A DNA stretch of 64,000 bases from Thuidium tamariscinum (lineage: Eukaryota; Streptophyta; Bryopsida; Hypnales; Thuidiaceae). The notes beneath the pieces were generated by a model. It worked only from the letters and a program-made list of their open reading frames with translations, ran no database searches and was not told the origin of the DNA. The translations under genes were made by a program, and so were the position numbers. The stretch lies in the NCBI GenBank assembly GCA_947034885.2, contig OX344749.2:32979182-33043181 (forward strand). The letters run 5' to 3'. This document shows positions 1-12,294 of the stretch, one piece after another (position 1 is the first letter of the stretch; each line of letters begins with the position of its first letter).

Positions 1-390
1 GGTAAGCCAAAACAATTAGAACATAGTTTCATAAATTTGAAATTTGGGGGGACATAATCATGGAGGGGAGCAAAAAAAATAGGGTACAATTATGGAGGTT
101 TAGGGTACATGATAGAAGGTTTACTAAGGAGAAGAACAAAATAGGAGACAATTATAAAGGTTTGCCCAAAACAAATTCTACACAATCATGGAGGGGAACA
201 AAAAAAATAGGGTACAATTATGGAGATGAGCTAATACATGATAGAAGGTTTACTAAGGAGACTTCAAAAAATAGAATACAATTCTAAAGGTTAGCCCAAA
301 CCAAATTCTATACAATCATGAAGGGGAGAAAAAAAATAGGGTATAATTATAGAGGTGAAGAAATAAATGATATAAGGTTTATTAAGTTCA
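1..390. repeat. Tandem repeat, about 128-130 bp period, 3 copies
   Basis: Three imperfect copies start near 56, 184 and 314. Each opens with AATCATGGAGGGG followed by an A-run and a TAGGGTACAATTATGG-like segment. The array is probably truncated by the window start. The short open frame across it only reflects the repeat and has no recognisable protein content. Confidence 0.7.
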
Positions 391-1059
391 CCTAATACAC
401 TAATACTTCTGAGGGCACATGTTTGTAAAGCTAAGACCCAAAACTTCTATATGTTTTGGAAAAATGGTTAGAAGATCTACTAGAAGAAATAAATGTCCAA
501 AAAAATTGTAAAGGAGAGAAGGCTTTACATAAGGCCCACATTTTCAAAGCTATGTAATCACAACTACAATAACTTTTGGCAAGACTTTACAACTAATTCT
601 CCTAAAAAGTGTAGGTAGGAAAATAATATTGAATTCACTCTCTATGTGACAATACATGATTGAATTTACCTTATGCTCTTTGGTTGTACGGCCGTGCATA
701 GCGATGTTGTGGCCCATAGTGATACTCGTCAAAACATCCCCGATTTAGGCATAAAAATACCCGATTGCAAGTCTGTAGGCACTTCATTCCCACCCTTGGA
801 ATTAAGCGATCACAACCAGGCTCTGGTCCTAATGATTCTACTACCTATGAGTGTCTAAGCGTTAATCCATTGTGCCTTCCAAGCAATGGATCTTCTTTAC
901 TAACCTACTTATCTTAATGTGTGTTTTGTTCCTACTTAGGCGTGGTTTCCTACTTTACTCGTTTCGTTCTCTTGTCCTACTTTTATGCCTTGTGTCTGGT
1001 TTTAGTCTACTCTATGTGTGGCCTTTTTTATCCCATCTCTATGTCTTTGTATTGATTTA
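391..1059. other. No gene seen
   Basis: AT-rich DNA with a few short open frames of random composition. I see no splice-supported exon, RNA gene or clear repeat here. Confidence 0.5.
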
Positions 1060-1560
1060 AGCCTATTCTATGTATTCGTCTTTGCTTTTAATCTAACCTA
1101 CGTATTTCCCTTGGTCTTGATCTGCCCTACGTACTTGTCTTTGCTTTTAATCTAATCTACATATGTGTCTTGGTCTTATTCTACTCTACGGATTTTAATG
1201 GGGTACTTCTACTCTGCGTAGTTATCTTGGTCTAATTCTACTCTACATATTCTAAGTGAATACCTCTACTCTACATAGTTGTCTTGATCTAATTCTATTC
1301 TACGTATTCTAATTGGAAACCTCTACTCTACGTAGTTGTCTTGATCTAATTCTATTCTACGTATTCTAAGTGAATACCTCTACTCTACGTGGTTGTCTTA
1401 ATTTAATTCTACTCTACGTATTTTAATTGGATACCTCTACTCTACGTAGTTGTCTTAATCTAATTCTACTCTATGTATTTTAATCGGATACCTCTACTCT
1501 ACGTAGTTGTCTTAATCTAACTCTACTCTACGTATTTTAAGTGGATACTTCTACCCTATG
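1060..1560. repeat. Satellite-like tandem array, 57-bp period
   Basis: About six well-conserved units of 57 bp lie between roughly 1206 and 1560, built around CCTCTACTCTACGTAGTTG and TCTACTCTACGTATTTTAA. Unit starts fall at 1263, 1320, 1377, 1434 and 1491. From 1060 to 1205 there are more diverged units with the same CTACGTA core. No coding content. Confidence 0.8.
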
Positions 1561-1949
1561 TATTGCATTCCTTTTGCTTGTTCCTTTTAACTTGTGGTTG
1601 CTCCTTTGTTTCAGTCCCTACTTGCTAATCACAGTTTCCTAATCACAATTGGTTCGTGGCCTTTAATCCTAACCGCTTGCTTATTCTAATCAATTGCACT
1701 AAAGAGAGAAGGGATTGGGTTAAAGTTTAGGAACCCACCTCTAGTATGTACGTGGCGGCCTCTCCTAGCTCCGCCGCTCCCCAAGCCATGTCTACCATAG
1801 CCATCCTTCGGCTTCGATTGAGACTCGGTTCCGTTCTTTTAATTATCCCCTTCTCGGTGGTTTTACAAATAGGCCTCTTTCCTAGGTCGTTTTATACTTC
1901 TACTAATTCCTAGACCACTTCCCCAAGCTACCCTTGTGGTTGGGTTTTG

Positions 1950-2100
1950 CTTTTCTAAACTATGCTATCTCTTAAGTATCCTCTAATTCTAACTATACTA
2001 TCCCCTAAGTGTCTTTTCTAACTCCAACTATACTATCCCCTAAGTGTTTTCCTAACTCCAACTATACTATCCCCTAAGTGTTTTTTCTAACCCCAACTAG
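1950..2100. repeat. Tandem repeat, about 36 bp period, 4 copies
   Basis: Four near-identical units carry AACTATACTATCCCCTAAGTG and then TTTTCTAACTCC. The array runs directly into a C-rich segment (2101-2180) with irregular CCCCTGGACC repeats. Confidence 0.75.
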
Positions 2101-2800
2101 TTTTGGGGAGAATGGACCGAGCCCCTGGACCCCTGGACCCCTTGCCCAAACCCCTGGACCCCAAGCCCGAGCCCCTAACCTCGTTCCGAACCCCTGACCC
2201 CTTGCTCGATACCCGGGGAGCCCGTGGTCTGCTGCGGCACCCGATGGGGAGGCCCGGCTAGCTGCTGCAGCGCCCGAATAGGGGGAGCCCGGCTGGTCTG
2301 GCTGAGCATTGGGCTGGGCTGGCTGGTTCTCTATTTTTCTCAACTTTTGCCTAACAACTAGTCACACTTCTTGAGGAACTAATTTAACCAAACCTATACT
2401 AAGCTAAATGACCACACAAGGGTTTATCCAAAGGATGGTTCACTACATACCCCTTTAAGAAAGTTATTACTCTATTGTTGGATGCTAAACATTGCATTAG
2501 TTGGACACTAAACGTTGAGACTAGCTCAAAGGTGGCCTCCTTTGACACCCCGCTAAGACTTAGGGGGTTCAAAGCTTCGCCGTGAGGGGAGGTTTTTGAC
2601 ACGTGGCTAAGACTTCCTATCTTCTTAAAGACGTAGGGAGGCCATAGCTTCGCCGTCCCCTATGGGACTAGCTTATCTTTGTGCACAAGAGAAGAGGGAG
2701 ATGAGGAGTGACATATGACTATTCATGATTAACGGTCAAAGCTTCACCGTCCCCTATGGAACTAGCTCAACCTTGTGCACAAGAGAAGAGGGAGAAAAAG
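2101..2800. repeat. C-rich and 91-bp direct repeats, repeat-derived
   Basis: The segment 2101-2300 is locally GC-rich with repeated CCCCTGGACC motifs. Two copies of a roughly 55-bp block (AGCTTCGCCGTCCCCTATGG... ending ACAAGAGAAGAGGGAGA) start near 2648 and 2738. A partial third copy of its first part occurs near 2573. This looks like the interior of a degenerate repetitive element. I could not identify LTRs or a coding domain. Confidence 0.5.
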
Positions 2801-4522
2801 GTGGGTACAAGTTGCAACATACTCTCTAAGTCACCTCCCAAGTCACCCCTCGGTTCCTCACAAGTCTCTCCCACAACAACATTCACTTGTTTCACAATGC
2901 AAAAGGTGGCCCAACATCAATTAGTAAAAGTTCCCACACAACTTGGGGGGGGTCTCAAGTCCCCAAGTGCAAACCACAAGAACCAAGGATGCAACAACCC
3001 CAAAATTATCAAAGGCTCCTTTGGCATCAAAATCCAAAGGAAATCCGGCATAACCCGAGCCCAATAGTACTCCTCCCTTAAATAGGTAGGAGTGAGAGAG
3101 AGAATGAGAGGAAAATGCTGCCCCTTTTATACTCAAAAGGGAGCACCCCCCCCCTTAATCTACTAAGAATAACTAAATGAGGGAATTTAGGAGGTCCGTA
3201 CATGTTTACTAATCCCAAATCTAATTATCCACCTAAAATCTACACAATTTGAATTGAGTAATTCAAATCTTACCTAACCTTACAAGAACTTGCAAAACCA
3301 CCTAATTTACCTTCCCCAAAATCTACAAGTTCTCACATGGGAGAAGTTCTCATGTGTTCCCACCTACTTAATTTGAAATTACTTACACCAAGCACTTGGA
3401 GCCACTTCCACTAATTTTTTGAGGTGGTACTTGCTCCCACATGTGCTCGGAGTTCCCCAAGCGTTCCCTACACGTTCCCCACGGCCATTGGGGCCCAAAC
3501 TCTCCAAAAAGGCATTGGGGAGCCTTATAAACCCTATTTTCTCCTCCATGTGTTGTCCTCAAAAGGCTAACTTTTGGAGTTTATCTCCGAATGGCAAACG
3601 GATTGCGCCATTGGGTCCGGAAGGCCATAATTAGCCTAAAGAGAATCCCTTACCCCTTAAACTATGTCTCAAACCTCAAAGAATCTTAGTGTAAGCTGGG
3701 GTCAAAGTTGGGATAAATTCCCAACTTTTGGAGTTTGGCAATTTTGGACCCCAAACCTTCACCAATCTCTTAGGTAGATAGAAGGGGGGTAGGAATAGAC
3801 CCAAATTAGGCCTCAATCCGATGTCGTATGGCCCCAGTACGCCGGTCAACTGCAGCTTCCGCCATTTAAATTGTCAGTTGTGGAGGAATGTCGCCGATTC
3901 GGGATCTTCCAACTATCGATTTGTCTTGAAACTTGGGGAAGCGCTCCGTTGGTGTGAGACCGCCTCGCCGGATTTTTAGTGGGATTTTACTGCACTTTGG
4001 GATATTCTTTTGAATTCCCACCCAAAGTCCACCGCGGTTGACCATCTGGGAAAATATCCGAACAATGTCGGAAAATTCCCAAACTTTAGAGGGGACCACC
4101 CATGGGATCCCCCCACATGGATGCAAATCTACATCCCCGCTGTGTGCTCCTAGAATTAGGAAATCGCCCAGTACCTGCATTTCAAGGTTAGTATTCTGCT
4201 CGTATTCTCTTCAATGCTATGGGAAGTGGGGGATTCCTTCTAGATTCCCCCGTGAGGACTTCCTAACCTAGCTAGGGCCTTTTTAGGCTTCTTACCCTAA
4301 TCCTGCATATCACTATCAGTTTGACGTCTATTTAGCTAAGACAAGGCCTATTTTGGATGCAAACTATCCTAAACCCCCTCTAATGACCAAATGGCACATT
4401 GGTATGTGTAATGCCGATACCGGTTTAATGCATTTTTGTGGGTTTTACGAGCCTAATTATGCCTTAGATTATGTAGGAATTCGAAAAAAGAACCTGTGAG
4501 TCCCCGGTGATGAATCAAGGAC
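2801..4522. other. Unidentified repeat-like DNA, no gene seen
   Basis: Mixed-composition DNA with homopolymer runs (C-run near 3146-3155, G-runs near 2944 and 3785). Open frames up to 104 codons exist, for example 3866-4180 minus, but none has a recognisable motif. It may be flanking or non-coding sequence of the adjacent piggyBac element. I found no terminal repeats to support that. Confidence 0.35.
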
Positions 4523-7333
4523 TCACAAAGTCCGGCAATAGTAAGTACATTTAGGGTCCCCACATACTATGCATGGTCGCCTCAATCGACTTGAAGTTGG
4601 CAAGTGAGGGCGTGGAACTTCTTCTTCATCCACATTAGTTCCTTGCCCTTGCCAACTTTGTATAAGAGCATCACACAAATTGGCCTTGAATTGGAGGTGA
4701 GTAATTGGTTTTTTTGGATGCCGACGTTGGTGCAAGAGCCCTAGGTAGATGATATACATATTCACCACCGTTGTATCCAATAAGAAGTAAAAAACCTGAT
4801 GCCACCACTTGTGGGATCTAGTTTGGCTAGAGTATGAAGCTCTAAGTTGGTCCGCTACATCAACTCCCCTCATGTGGGTGGTATACTCCAAATGCATAGG
4901 GGAGGTTGGAATTGCATCTCTTCTTGCCCCATTCCTTCGAGGAACTGTAGGTATCGACACACACGGAAACTCAATAGGCAAAGCATGAGTGGAAATGAGA
5001 AGGACCGGGCATTTATCTTTCCACATGACACATGCAATGCCACGAGATTCATGCATCCTCCACTCTAATGTACCTTGAGGTGAATTTGTCCAATTTTGAA
5101 CCGCTTTTAGTTCCACGGGTAGGCCCACCCGATTTGACCTCATCGTACCAGTGGCATAAATATCGAGTCCCAACAACTCCGTAAATAATCCAATGCTAGA
5201 AAAATAGTTGTCCGCGACAACTACATGCCCCATACCTTCTAGCCCATTCAATAACCTCATAACCACATTATGTGCCACATTGGCTTCCACTTGTTGCACT
5301 AGCGGTATTGCGTGCACTCCTTCATGTCCAGCTCTACAATAAATTTTGAAATTGAAAACATCCCGGAAAACATATTTTGATGATGAGTCCGCCAAACACC
5401 AAACCTTGATGCCCCATTTTTGTGGCTTTTTAGGCATATATTGTCGAGCCGGACAATATGAGCCTTTGTATCATATCATCATTTCGTCAATAGTAAGGTA
5501 CTTCCCTAAAGTCCACTCACGCTTGAAACTATCTCTAATATCATGAACAAGCCAACGTACTTGCCCCATTTTATCATAACCGGGCATGTCTCTCTCCCTA
5601 ACATAGCTAGATGGGTTGGTGACATGCAAACATCTAGTTATTGCTTCAAACCTCTTCCTAGACAATATTTTAGAAATTCTAGGGCAATGAAAAAAGGACC
5701 CTTCTTTGCTCCAATATGTCCTTGTGTGGTTGTTTTTTCAACCCCATAAACATGCGAGTTGCTAAATAGGCTTTTAATGTTGCAACCGTCAAAGGCAACC
5801 ATCCTTGTCCTCCCCTAGTTTTTCTATGCTCATCTGGTGTGGTTGCATAACGGTTACTCTCTACAACGATTTTCCGCAAGAGAGTATAAGGCCAAAATAA
5901 CGAAAACAATTGTATGAAGGTGGACATGACACGGAAACTTCTACGTGGCCCTTGTGCACCTACAAAAGTTTGTCGTGACGGCTCAAAAGTGAAATGGGAT
6001 CGTGACCATGTAGAATTCCTAAACCTATGTTTCACACTCAAAGGGTTGTCCGGGTCTCCACCATCACTACTTTCATCGCCATCATATGCATCCTTACTTT
6101 CTGATGAATTATCCAATGTAGGAGCACCATTACCCATCCTTCTTCTTTGAACTCTCCTTCTCTCATGCATGGTATGAGGATTGACATATACCTCATTGGT
6201 TGGCCAATTGTCCGGGGGGGGCTCAAGATCAAATGAAAAATGTTGAACTCCATGCAAATTGATGACAACCTCATCCACCAAGTTGGAATGTATTGTGGGT
6301 GCACTGGAACTCTCTCCTAGCCTGAAACCACCATAGAAGCATATATGTTCATATGTTTTTTATAAGCCTTTGAGGAAATTTTAGTCTTAGCAAATTCAGC
6401 ACATTGTTTGAAAATTTGTGTTTTTATTGCACTGGAGAGTACTTACAGTATTGAAAAAAAATTAGAAACTATACTAGTGTAATGGCCATAAGAAAACACG
6501 ATCTTGCAAGTAAACCCATTTGAGCCCAACTACAAGTAAACCCATCTGAGCCACAACTGCAAGTAAACCATCTGAGCTAACTCAATAGAACTATAAAGTA
6601 GTACATGGTACCCACGTGAAGGAGGCATCTGCAGTCGCAGCCTACCCGGGAAGTCGCTCGGTAGAAACTCGCACGCTCTCCCACCCGATGCATGGCAACG
6701 GCTCCTCTCCCTCGTCGCCTTCATCTGGCCATTGGATACTGCTGCAATCACCCTGACCGTGGGATGGTTCGGTGGGCCTCTGATGACCACCAGATGTCTC
6801 GCCTTGTTCGCAACGTCTAGCCGTTAGATGGAGTGATTCCAAATCAATGCATGCGATGTCGGCACGGTGTGGATTTTGGATCCGTGAATGGCGCAATCCA
6901 GGCTGGGTAGGTAGGTCCTCCTCAATTTGAAAACTTGGCGCGCTCAGCGGTGCTTCTTCTCTCTCTTGCTGGAATGCCTTCCTACTTGGACGCGGCTTTG
7001 CAAAATTGCTTTGTGAATGCAGAACCTCGGGGGGCCACGAAAATCCATCTGGTGGGGGTCCGTAGTCATCGTCATCATCCTCAGAGTCTGTACTACCCCC
7101 TTCACATGATGAGTCTCTTGCTGCTGCAAGCTCTTCTTCGTCTTGGTCTTGGCTTCCCAAGAAGTCAATGTCCGGTTCTCTTATAGGCATGTCACGTACA
7201 ATGTTAGGAGGGAGATGGGGCTCAACTAGTTCGTTGATGGTCGGAGGGGAAATGCAGTTGTTTGCTTCAATGTCATCGTTCGAGGAGTCTGTGAAGGAGT
7301 AGCTTGGACCCTCTGATGTTGGTTGTCCAGATT
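4523..7333 (-). pseudogene. piggyBac-type (DDE_Tnp_1_7) transposase, broken
   Basis: Minus-strand transposase relic. The catalytic region reads continuously except for two lesions: an in-frame TGA at 5471-5473, where the family has a codon between DEMM and YKG, and a frame change near 5712-5718 between KDI and YWSK. The three expected aspartates are visible: TIDEMM, VADNYF and GVDVADQL. These are followed by a basic stretch and a short Cys-rich C-terminus (CIVCG, KCTYYC). Upstream, an acidic open frame (6646 to about 7333, with SEDDDDD) can be joined to the rest by a plausible GT-AG intron at 6322-6645, with phase 2 on both sides. An acidic, disordered N-terminus is usual in piggyBac transposases. 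The N-terminal exon and 5' end are inferred. I found no TTAA-flanked terminal repeats. With one stop and one frameshift it should not encode active transposase. Confidence 0.8.
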
Positions 7334-8105
7334 AATTCTGCTTGTCCTGCTTTTGTTGCAAGTGGTCACTGTGGCGGGGAGGGAGGTCGTCCCTTGTGAG
7401 CTGTAGACATCGATCAGAAGGTAAGCGTCAGTCTCCCTCCAAATTAAATTTTTTTTTTCAAAAAAAACATGTATACTTGTACATCATGCAGACACGAGTT
7501 GGAATTAGGAGTTAGGAACAGCTTACCCATTTTCCCTTCTTGAATCGAGCACCCCTCGGCATGTCTCTTGAATGTACTTATTGCAGAGGTGCTTGGTAAA
7601 TCTGGCCACACTCTCTCCTTGATGAAAAGAAGAATTTCTGGGTGAAATTGTCACCATTCACACCAGCCTAAGCACCATGCAACTTGCTTGTAGAAGTGAT
7701 GACGGTAGTTACAAGGCTATGGATTCGCAGGCCACTGCAAACTTCCTCTTGGTACAGGTAGTGAGCATAAGTGTGGGATGCTGAGCAATGCTACTACCCT
7801 ATTTGCTTGGTTTGATGATGTTCCCTCCTTGGTTGTCAGAATCTTGAATAGTTGATGTGCAATGGTTGTTGCTTGTACAGGTTGAAGTAGTGGCACATCA
7901 AGCGCAGCTAATGGTACGGCTTCTTCAGGACCCAACGTCAATATCGAACTTGGAGTTCTGATCAGGTCTTCTCCCTCCACTCCACCGTTCAGTACTTGCG
8001 GTGTGAAGATGCCGCTTCTTCCGAGGTTGGGCCAAACTGCACTCGATGTTTGATCCAATGTTGTGAGTTCTACTATGCTCCCACTTCGATATATGGGTAC
8101 TGCAC
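7334..8105 (-). other. Unrecognised coding-like block
   Basis: Moderately GC-rich DNA upstream of the piggyBac relic. Minus-strand open frames include one of 113 codons (7717-8058) and an exon-like stretch near 7526-7640 reading ESVARFTKHLCNKYI before a GTAAGC donor. I recognise no domain. It could be 5' exons of the transposase locus or another decayed mobile element. Confidence 0.3.
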
Positions 8106-8420
8106 ATTCAACTTATCGATTCTCCGAGACTGATGGAAAATGTCTACTCCAGGTTTGAATAGTCGATGTCGCACATGCTTCTTGAAGGTGTCGATCCAAC
8201 TTCGACAGCCCAGTCGATGCTCCCAGCCCAGTCGATGCATGCTGCCCAGTCGATGCTTCTAGTGCAAGCCGCGGAGGTGGCTCAGTCGAAGCTCCTACTG
8301 CGAGAAGTGGAGGCACGCCAAGCGATGCTCCCGATGCGCCAAGCTGAGGCGGCCCAGTCGCAGCTCCCACTGCGAGAAGTTCAAGCGGCCCAGTCGTCCC
8401 GCTCACTTTATCAATCATGT
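8106..8420. repeat. Degenerate minisatellite with CCCAGTCGATGC core
   Basis: Irregular direct repeats of GCCCAGTCGATGC(T/A) and GCGAGAAGT occur on the plus strand. They give open frames in both strands (plus: repeated AQSMLP; minus: repeated GASTG). The periodic peptides are a by-product of the repeat, so I do not call a gene. Confidence 0.55.
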
Positions 8421-9792
8421 TTCAATGCTGTAACAATTGAATTCCTAAGCGATGTATATCATATCATGAATCTGGTAAGCACAGCATTGCAAAGATCTAG
8501 AGAGCCGCCAAGGAGATCACATTGTTATTTCTTGGTTTGGTATCTGTTTTTTATTTTTGTGAAGATGGGTATGGGATGGAGTTATTAACTGTTATTTTTT
8601 ACTCTTGATTAGTACCAATTTCATGACAATCATGCACATGGAACATTGAAATTCAATTAGAGTGGCCCAAAGCAATGTAGGGATTAGTGCAAATCAGATT
8701 TTTCAGGCTCAAAATCGATGTCCAAAGGTAGTACTAGAAGTTTAGTCCAATTGGTGTGAAGCTGCATTCATTCATGTATTTTTTGATTCTTGAATTTCGA
8801 TTGAAGTCGTAGGAGAAATCTTGGTATGATCTATTTTGAGTAGTTGTTAGCTCATGGTAATGACATAGGTCCGAAAATCAAAATTTGTCGTCTCAATTGC
8901 ATGCTTCATGAGCAATCTTTTGTATGCCTGTAGTCGTGCGTGTGTGGCTGACATGAAGCCTGGGGTGTTGGTAATGCTAGGAGATTAGATTTAGTGAAAG
9001 TAGTGCTTAAAGGCAGAGTCTGACACTTTGCGTTGTCAAGCCGAGAACCCGTTTTTGTGAAACCGGACAACCCTGCCCTAAACTCTGCCCCTTGGCCTCT
9101 GGGCACTAGTTCCAAATTTTCAACCACAATGTAAATGGCTTTGCCCGTACTGCCCTTCGAGCAAAAGAAATCACTTTGGAGCTTCTAACTTTTAGTCTAT
9201 GAATTAGATTGGATTGAAATAAATTGAGTTGTAAAGTTACTCCTCGTCCACACATCCTCTAAAAATTTTGGACTGAAATATTCTTTTTTGAATGACTGTT
9301 GGCCTGCCCAAAATTGCTATGTTGTCAAAAAAGCCAGTTTGGTCATTTAGGGGTTAACATGGAAGAACTCTAGAGATTGAGGACAAGTGAAAGTCATACC
9401 TAACCCACTTTATTTATGTATTCAAAAGATCTTTGTAGGATTAATTATGAATTTTGAAGTGGAAATCACATAAGTCTCTAAAAGGGCCTACTTCTTTACA
9501 TGTTTGTTAATATATAGGATAGTGTAATTGGTAGATTAAAAAATATATAATTTGTCCTTTGTTTTAAAGATTGCTTTTAGATCTTGAGTAATTTGTAGAC
9601 CGCTTACCTTATACTTATATATGTCCAAATAAACAATTAAACATTGTTCATACTATTTGGATATTGTTGGAAGTCAAAATCACATTGGTATTCTATATTT
9701 TTGTCTTAATTCCTAATGATTGAAGGGTATTTATAGACGTAAAATTGTCTATATTGCAAGATCAATTTTATAGAGTTTGGATAATGGATATA
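8421..9792. other. No gene seen
   Basis: AT-rich. The stretch 9311-9357 (TTGCTATGTTGTCAAAAAAG... AGGGGTTAA) resembles the outer arms of the palindrome at 14284-14938, so it may be a fragment of the same repeat family. Otherwise nothing is recognised. Confidence 0.4.
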
Positions 9793-9916
9793 CATTAGAG
9801 GAGATTTGAAGGCAAGGAAAGGTCCTTTCAAGGCTGTTTCTAAACCTATTCACTATGTTGTCTTGAAACAATAAATTAATGCATAATGGTTGAATTTTCA
9901 AATTTTTGAAAACAAA

Positions 9917-9917
<1 letters not shown>

Positions 9918-9956
<39 letters not shown>

Positions 9957-9957
9957 T
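9918..9957. repeat. (ATT)n microsatellite
   Basis: About 13 uninterrupted trinucleotide units inside MITE family B copy 1. Confidence 0.9.
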
Positions 9958-10007
9958 TTCCAGAAATACCAAAAAGTATTAAGAAACCTTAAATTGATTT
10001 TTTTTTT

Positions 10008-10021
10008 AAATTCCAATATGC

Positions 10022-10066
<45 letters not shown>

Positions 10067-10085
10067 TATGCATATTGGAATTTTA
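10008..10085. repeat. Palindrome centred on a (TA)n run
   Basis: Arms AAATTCCAATATGCATATG and its inverse flank about 30 bp of alternating TA, giving a self-complementary cruciform-prone segment. Confidence 0.85.
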
Positions 10086-10210
10086 AAAAAGAATTATTTT
10101 CTAATATAGCAGTCTCTTGACTATGTCAAATTACTAACATGGCACCTTCCCATAGTCCGAGAACTCAAGATAACTTACAGTCTTCTAATGTCCACAAATC
10201 TCCCCTAATG

Positions 10211-12294
10211 AATTTAAGCCCATATTAGTCCTTTTTTTCCCCTCTCAACCAAGGCAAATCAAGCAAGAAAAAAAGATTTTATATTTGAATTTTTTTTCTT
10301 GAAATTTTGTCCATGGATTTTCATCTAAATTTCAAAGAAAATCATCAATATGAATAAGTTGTGAGACATACACTAGTACACTTTTCTAGAAAAGAATTGA
10401 AAAATGAACCATGCAAGTGAACTAGTCATCAAAAAACTTTTTATCAAAGTTTCAAAGCAAATATCTTATAAGTAAAGAATTTTCTGCTTTGAAATTTTGA
10501 CACAATGTTTTTCAGTGAGCAAGATATAGGATTTTATAGCTAGATTAAAAAAACTAAGCAAAATTTTTCTAGTTGCTTGGCTTGAGTTAAAAAATACATG
10601 TTGCTTCATAATTTTTCAACTACTTATTCAAATTGGGCAAAAATTGGTGTGATAGAAATCTAGTAACACAACTCACTTTATCTCAAAACTAACTTAAAAG
10701 TATATTTTTTGAATTTATAATAGCCTACCTCCAAACTAAAAAAGTTCAATAATTATAAGCTTCTCAGAGTCAATTAGGGGTTAAATATCTTTTGAACATT
10801 ATATGGATAAAACTTAAATTTTAAAGGTAATAAGATAGATGTGCCCTAAAATAATCCAATAGGCTTGTATGAATAGAATTTGTTCATTTTACACAAGACT
10901 TTATAGGGTTACTTTTAGATAAAGTCACGTTACAATTGCATGCAATTATCTTTGTGAGTGAATTTCTTTCTTTCTTGAATTTCCACCCAAATCTTTGTTG
11001 GTGTCTAACCTTACACTAGTAGGAAATGAGATAAATTAGTGAAATTGTGAAAAGAATCTTTGAGATGTATAAAAATTTTCAAAATTTGGATGTAATTTGT
11101 CTAATTTGCTTGCATTTTGGGGGATATTGCTACCCTTGAGAAAACCTTAATAAATGATTGGTATGTCATTATTACACGTGAAGGTTTGCTTTGGCACTCA
11201 AGTATCAAAATTGAATTTTTATGATAGCTTCTCAAGGGTCTATGTCACCTCACACGGTCACACCATCACAAGATGACATGTGACACTTTTTTTTTACAAA
11301 ACTAAAGTTATTTTATGTTGTATTTGAACTTCATGTAGGGTAGCAAGTTCGTTGTGTCATGTAAGACCCAATATGAACATACTCTTAATTTACACCAATC
11401 CAATAAAAGGTTCCTTCTTAGTTTATTGGGAGTTTGTTGATGGCTCCTAGTATGATAGAATGGTTTGGATGGAATTATAGACTGTTATGTAGGACTACTC
11501 AACAACTGTTGGTGACTAGGCTTTGCCAATGCTTACATGGTCAGATAATTGAAAAAAAAATATTGATCTCAAAGTCAAAATAATAACTAACACATATATT
11601 TTTAAATTGGAAGGGGGGGGGGGCTAGAGAATTAGTAGTCCATCAATTGCAGTTAAATTGATGGAAATGATTTAATTGCACTTTTGAAAACGCTTTCTTT
11701 TTGTGAAGAATGGGTATGGGTATGGTTTTGGTTGTTTTTACCTTACATGGTTTTACTATACTATCAACTTAGTTGTTCTAATTAGTGCTTCCCACAATAA
11801 TAAAATTTGTTTGAGTTAATCGGAGAACAACAAGAATGTGAGGTACACTAATATGGTAGTTTACAATATTTTAGATAGAAACAATACTATAATGAGGTCA
11901 ACAATATTTTAGATAGAAACAATACCATAATGGGGTCAACAATATTTTTATACTACTCCAACTTTCATATGCTTAATTTATCTTCATCCAAATTCATATA
12001 ATTTTTCCACATTTCATCTAAGTATGTACTTTATTTATATCAAATTTATCCAATATTCAACTAATTTAGTGTAAAAGAGTCTTGCACTATTCAAACTTAT
12101 TCACTAATTAAATTTGTCTTTTTAAAATCCTAAATGAATTCATCTTAGTATTCTTTTTAGGAGTTCTAAAGAGTTTATATGAGTCATGAATTATTTGTTT
12201 AATATTTTTTTGAAAAAATGCAATCAACGTTCTTCATTCAATTTAATGATGTAAAAATTTTCTATACTTGGGATTATACTTTCTACAATGTAAT
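10211..12294. other. No gene seen; one short direct repeat
   Basis: Very AT-rich. There is an 11-G run near 11616-11626 and a two-copy 42-bp direct repeat at about 11862-11950 (AATATTTTAGATAGAAACAA...GGTCAAC). No exon-like sequence is recognised. Confidence 0.5.

Larger units (their letters stand above)
9793..10210. mobile_element. MITE family B, copy 1
   Basis: Begins CATTAGAGGAGATTTGAAGG and ends AAATCTCCCCTAATG, inverted relative to each other. The interior shares with the three other copies (37936, 49351, 61021) a right-hand block with a CAGTCTCTTGACTA motif and GAGAACTCAAG...CAGTCTTCTAA. This copy is longer because it contains an (ATT)n run at 9918-9957 and a TA-centred palindrome at about 10008-10085. 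Non-autonomous, no coding capacity. Confidence 0.75.

Noticed and set aside
2000..4300. LTR retrotransposon
   Set aside because: Repeat-rich sequence suggested it, but I found no matching LTR pair, primer-binding site or gag-pol domain.
8166..8588. 140-codon plus-strand open frame with AQSMLP repeats
   Set aside because: The periodic peptide comes from a degenerate minisatellite that also opens the opposite strand. No domain is visible and no splice support was seen.
9918..10073. Open frame with poly-Asn and IY repeats
   Set aside because: It is the translation of ATT and TA microsatellites inside a MITE.
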